Shown here one piece after another: positions 62,355 to 64,000 of a stretch of DNA of 64,000 nt. The notes under the pieces are model-generated. The model saw only the letters and a list, made by a program, of their open reading frames with translations. It had not been told where the DNA came from and did not search any database. The stretch covers positions 3,844,001-3,908,000 of the forward strand of contig NZ_JASVWB010000002.1 in NCBI RefSeq assembly GCF_030287445.1. The letters are read 5' to 3'. Each line of letters opens with the position of its first letter. Position 1 is the stretch's first letter. The position numbers and the translations under genes were made by a program. Source of the stretch: Streptomyces sp. ALI-76-A. GTDB taxonomy: Bacteria > Actinomycetota > Actinomycetes > Streptomycetales > Streptomycetaceae.

Positions 62355-64000
62355 CGACCGTTCCGTCCGTCAGTCCGTCGTACATGCCGCGCACGAGCTG
62401 GTTCCCGAGCCGGCCCGCGTGCCGCAGTGCCCGCTCGAACTCGTCGAGGGCGCGGAAACGCGCGCCGTAGCGCCGCTGTTCGTCGAGCGGGAGCCGGGGC
62501 AGCTGGAGACGTCGTACGTCGAGGCGGGTGGCCGTGGACGCGTAACTGCTGGCCTGGCGGTTGTTGGCGGTGCCGCGCAGGAAGCCGGCGAGGAACCACG
62601 GGTCGAGCGCGGCGGGGTCGGGGCGCAGGAGCACGAGGTTGCGCCCCAGGGCGGCGCCGCCGGTCGCCTCGTCGATCACGCGCGCCATCGAGCCGCCGCC
62701 GAGCACCGGCACCACGACATCGCCCGGCTCGGTCAGCACGGCCTCCTCGTCGCTCTCCGGCAGCGCACCGGAGGGATCTGTTCCGGAGAGCACGTCGTGG
62801 TCCGTGAGCACGGGCACGCGCGCGTGCCCGCCGTTTCCCCCGGTCAGTGTCACCAGGGCTCCCCCGCGCGCGAGTTCGCCGACGGTGGTGAGCGGCCAGC
62901 GGGGCGCGGGCTGTGCGGGGTCGGCGGGCGGCGGGGTGAGCTCGGTGGTCAGGCGCAGGGTCTCACCGAGGCGTTGGCGCACGGCCGTGAGCTGCTCCGC
63001 GCCCTCGGCCGCGGCCGGGGGCGGCAGATGGCGGGCGGGGGCGAAGTCCACGTCGTCGTCGAGAAGCTCGATGACGGGCACGGAACGGGCCAGACCGGGC
63101 CGCTCGTCGAGGCTCCCGGCCTTGTCGAAGACCCGCCAGGCGTCGAGTACGGCCTCCCGCACCGCCCGCCAGTCCGGTCCGCCGCGCCCCTCGGTCGCGA
63201 ACTGCCCCGTGTCCGCCAGCAGCACCGCGGGCTGCTGGGGAGCCTTGTCGGGACGGCGCAGCACCCACAGGTGGAGCGGGATGTTGTGCGGGGGCGCCGC
63301 GCCCAGTGGCAGGGCGATGACGGCGCGCAGCGCGCCGCGGCGCAACAGGTCGGCGCGGATCCGGCGGCCGGAACGGCGGGACGCGGCGGCCGGCGGCATG
63401 AGCAGAACGGCGGTGCCGCCGTCCTTGAGGCGGGCGAGGGCGTGCTGCACCCAGGCCAGCTCGGACTCGGTGCGCGCCGGGAAGCCGTACTCCCAGCGGG
63501 GGTCGTAGGCCAGTTCGTCGTGACCCCAGTTGCGCTCGTTGAACGGGGGGTGGCACAGGACGGCGTCGGCGCGCAGCCCGGGGAAGGCGTCGGCGCGCAG
63601 GGTGTCGCCGGCGGCGCCGCGCACGGCGGCCCGGGAGGACAGGGCGAGCCGCAACGCGGCGAGCGCGGCCAGGTCGCGGGCGCTGTCCTGGGCGTACAGC
63701 TGCTGGTCGGGGCGGGGGGTGACGGCGCGCAGCAGGGCGCCGGTGCCGCAGGCGGGGTCGAGGACGGTGTGCGCGGGGCCGGCGAGGTCGGCCATGAGAC
63801 CGGCGAGATCGGCGGGGGTCAGCGTGTACTGGCGCGGGTTGGCGTCGAGGTGCCGGCCGAGCAGGAACTCGAACGTCTGCCGGGCGCCCAGTTCGGCGGC
63901 CAGCTCGGCGGCGCCGCGGAGGAGGGCGGCGGAGGAGAGGAGGCCGGGGCCGGTGGGGGCCTCGACGGCCGGGGTGGCGTGAACGGCGGCGGTGGCGTGA
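62344..64000 (-). CDS. N6-adenine DNA methylase/HsdS-like fusion, N-terminus outside window
   Basis: At least 551 residues; the start lies beyond base 64000. Residues about 30-330 (window numbering) are an HsdM-type methylase domain: SAM motif VLDPACGTGALL and the catalytic-loop position reading HPPF (63541-63552) instead of the usual N/D-PP-Y/F. The C-terminal 220 residues resemble one HsdS target-recognition half (WPLTTVGELARGG, DVVVPVLGGGSMARV, NLVLLRPD, LDVRRLQLPRLPLDEQRR) with a helical end. No restriction subunit is seen here. It may be a solitary methylase, or an inactive DNA-binding derivative. Confidence 0.78.
   Translation of the reverse strand, partial: HATAAVHATPAVEAPTGPGLLSSAALLRGAAELAAELGARQTFEFLLGRHLDANPRQYTLTPADLAGLMADLAGPAHTVLDPACGTGALLRAVTPRPDQQLYAQDSARDLAALAALRLALSSRAAVRGAAGDTLRADAFPGLRADAVLCHPPFNERNWGHDELAYDPRWEYGFPARTESELAWVQHALARLKDGGTAVLLMPPAAASRRSGRRIRADLLRRGALRAVIALPLGAAPPHNIPLHLWVLRRPDKAPQQPAVLLADTGQFATEGRGGPDWRAVREAVLDAWRVFDKAGSLDERPGLARSVPVIELLDDDVDFAPARHLPPPAAAEGAEQLTAVRQRLGETLRLTTELTPPPADPAQPAPRWPLTTVGELARGGALVTLTGGNGGHARVPVLTDHDVLSGTDPSGALPESDEEAVLTEPGDVVVPVLGGGSMARVIDEATGGAALGRNLVLLRPDPAALDPWFLAGFLRGTANNRQASSYASTATRLDVRRLQLPRLPLDEQRRYGARFRALDEFERALRHAGRLGNQLVRGMYDGLTDGTVAPD

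Overview
The window is high-GC actinomycete chromosome and reads as Streptomyces. It carries the tRNA-Leu with anticodon UAA that is bldA, a sigI/arsI/prsI partner-switching locus, two adjacent resuscitation-promoting-factor genes (rpfA with a ydaO-type leader, rpfC), mycelial-type regulators, GTG/TTG starts and many 4-base start/stop overlaps. Gene order from purE/purK through sigI, the hut genes, cbs, bldA, cfa, ndh, divIC, eno and rpfA/rpfC matches my memory of the Streptomyces coelicolor core chromosome; I do not assign a species.

Layout. 1-7.6 kb: dipeptidase-purE-purK operon (minus), a GtrA-type membrane protein, an OmpR-type two-component pair and a POT peptide transporter. 7.7-9.8 kb: two exported or wall-anchored proteins. 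10-14 kb: anti-sigma, anti-anti-sigma and divergent sigma factor, then a protein joining degenerate sigma-like helices, a zinc-finger-like anti-sigma segment, one membrane helix and a ricin-type lectin domain. 14-19.6 kb: histidine-degradation operon hutU-M20 amidohydrolase-hutF-hutI. 19.7-23.6 kb: LysA-like decarboxylase and a four-gene roadblock/DUF4388 cluster. 23.8-28 kb: membrane protein, RpiR regulator translationally coupled to an aromatic ammonia-lyase homologue with an altered MIO motif, and the fused remains of a deleted osmoprotectant ABC operon. 29-38 kb: cbs, SGNH hydrolase, thiolase, Bax-inhibitor-like protein, pobA and bldA. 38-42.8 kb: MacB/FtsX-type exporter and a cyclopropane-fatty-acid-synthase family methyltransferase.

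42.8-48.1 kb is accessory: a mycosin-like protease with two WXG/PPE-like partner genes, a decayed copy of the protease start region, an unknown gene and possible small ORFs. 48-62 kb is core: ndh with Rex-like sites, a RelE relic, ppx-DUF501-divIC-eno, rpfA/rpfC, a P450, mazG (preceded by three DnaA boxes), a SurA-like lipoprotein and a TPR Ser/Thr kinase. The right edge holds a partial adenine-methylase/HsdS-like fusion.

Recurring themes are translational coupling by ATGA/GTGA overlaps (purK-purE, hutU-M20-hutF, lyase-RpiR, DUF501-ppx, membrane protein-kinase), strong hairpins between convergent genes, and two copies of a long imperfect palindrome with CTAG ends that each overlap the stop codon of a neighbouring gene.
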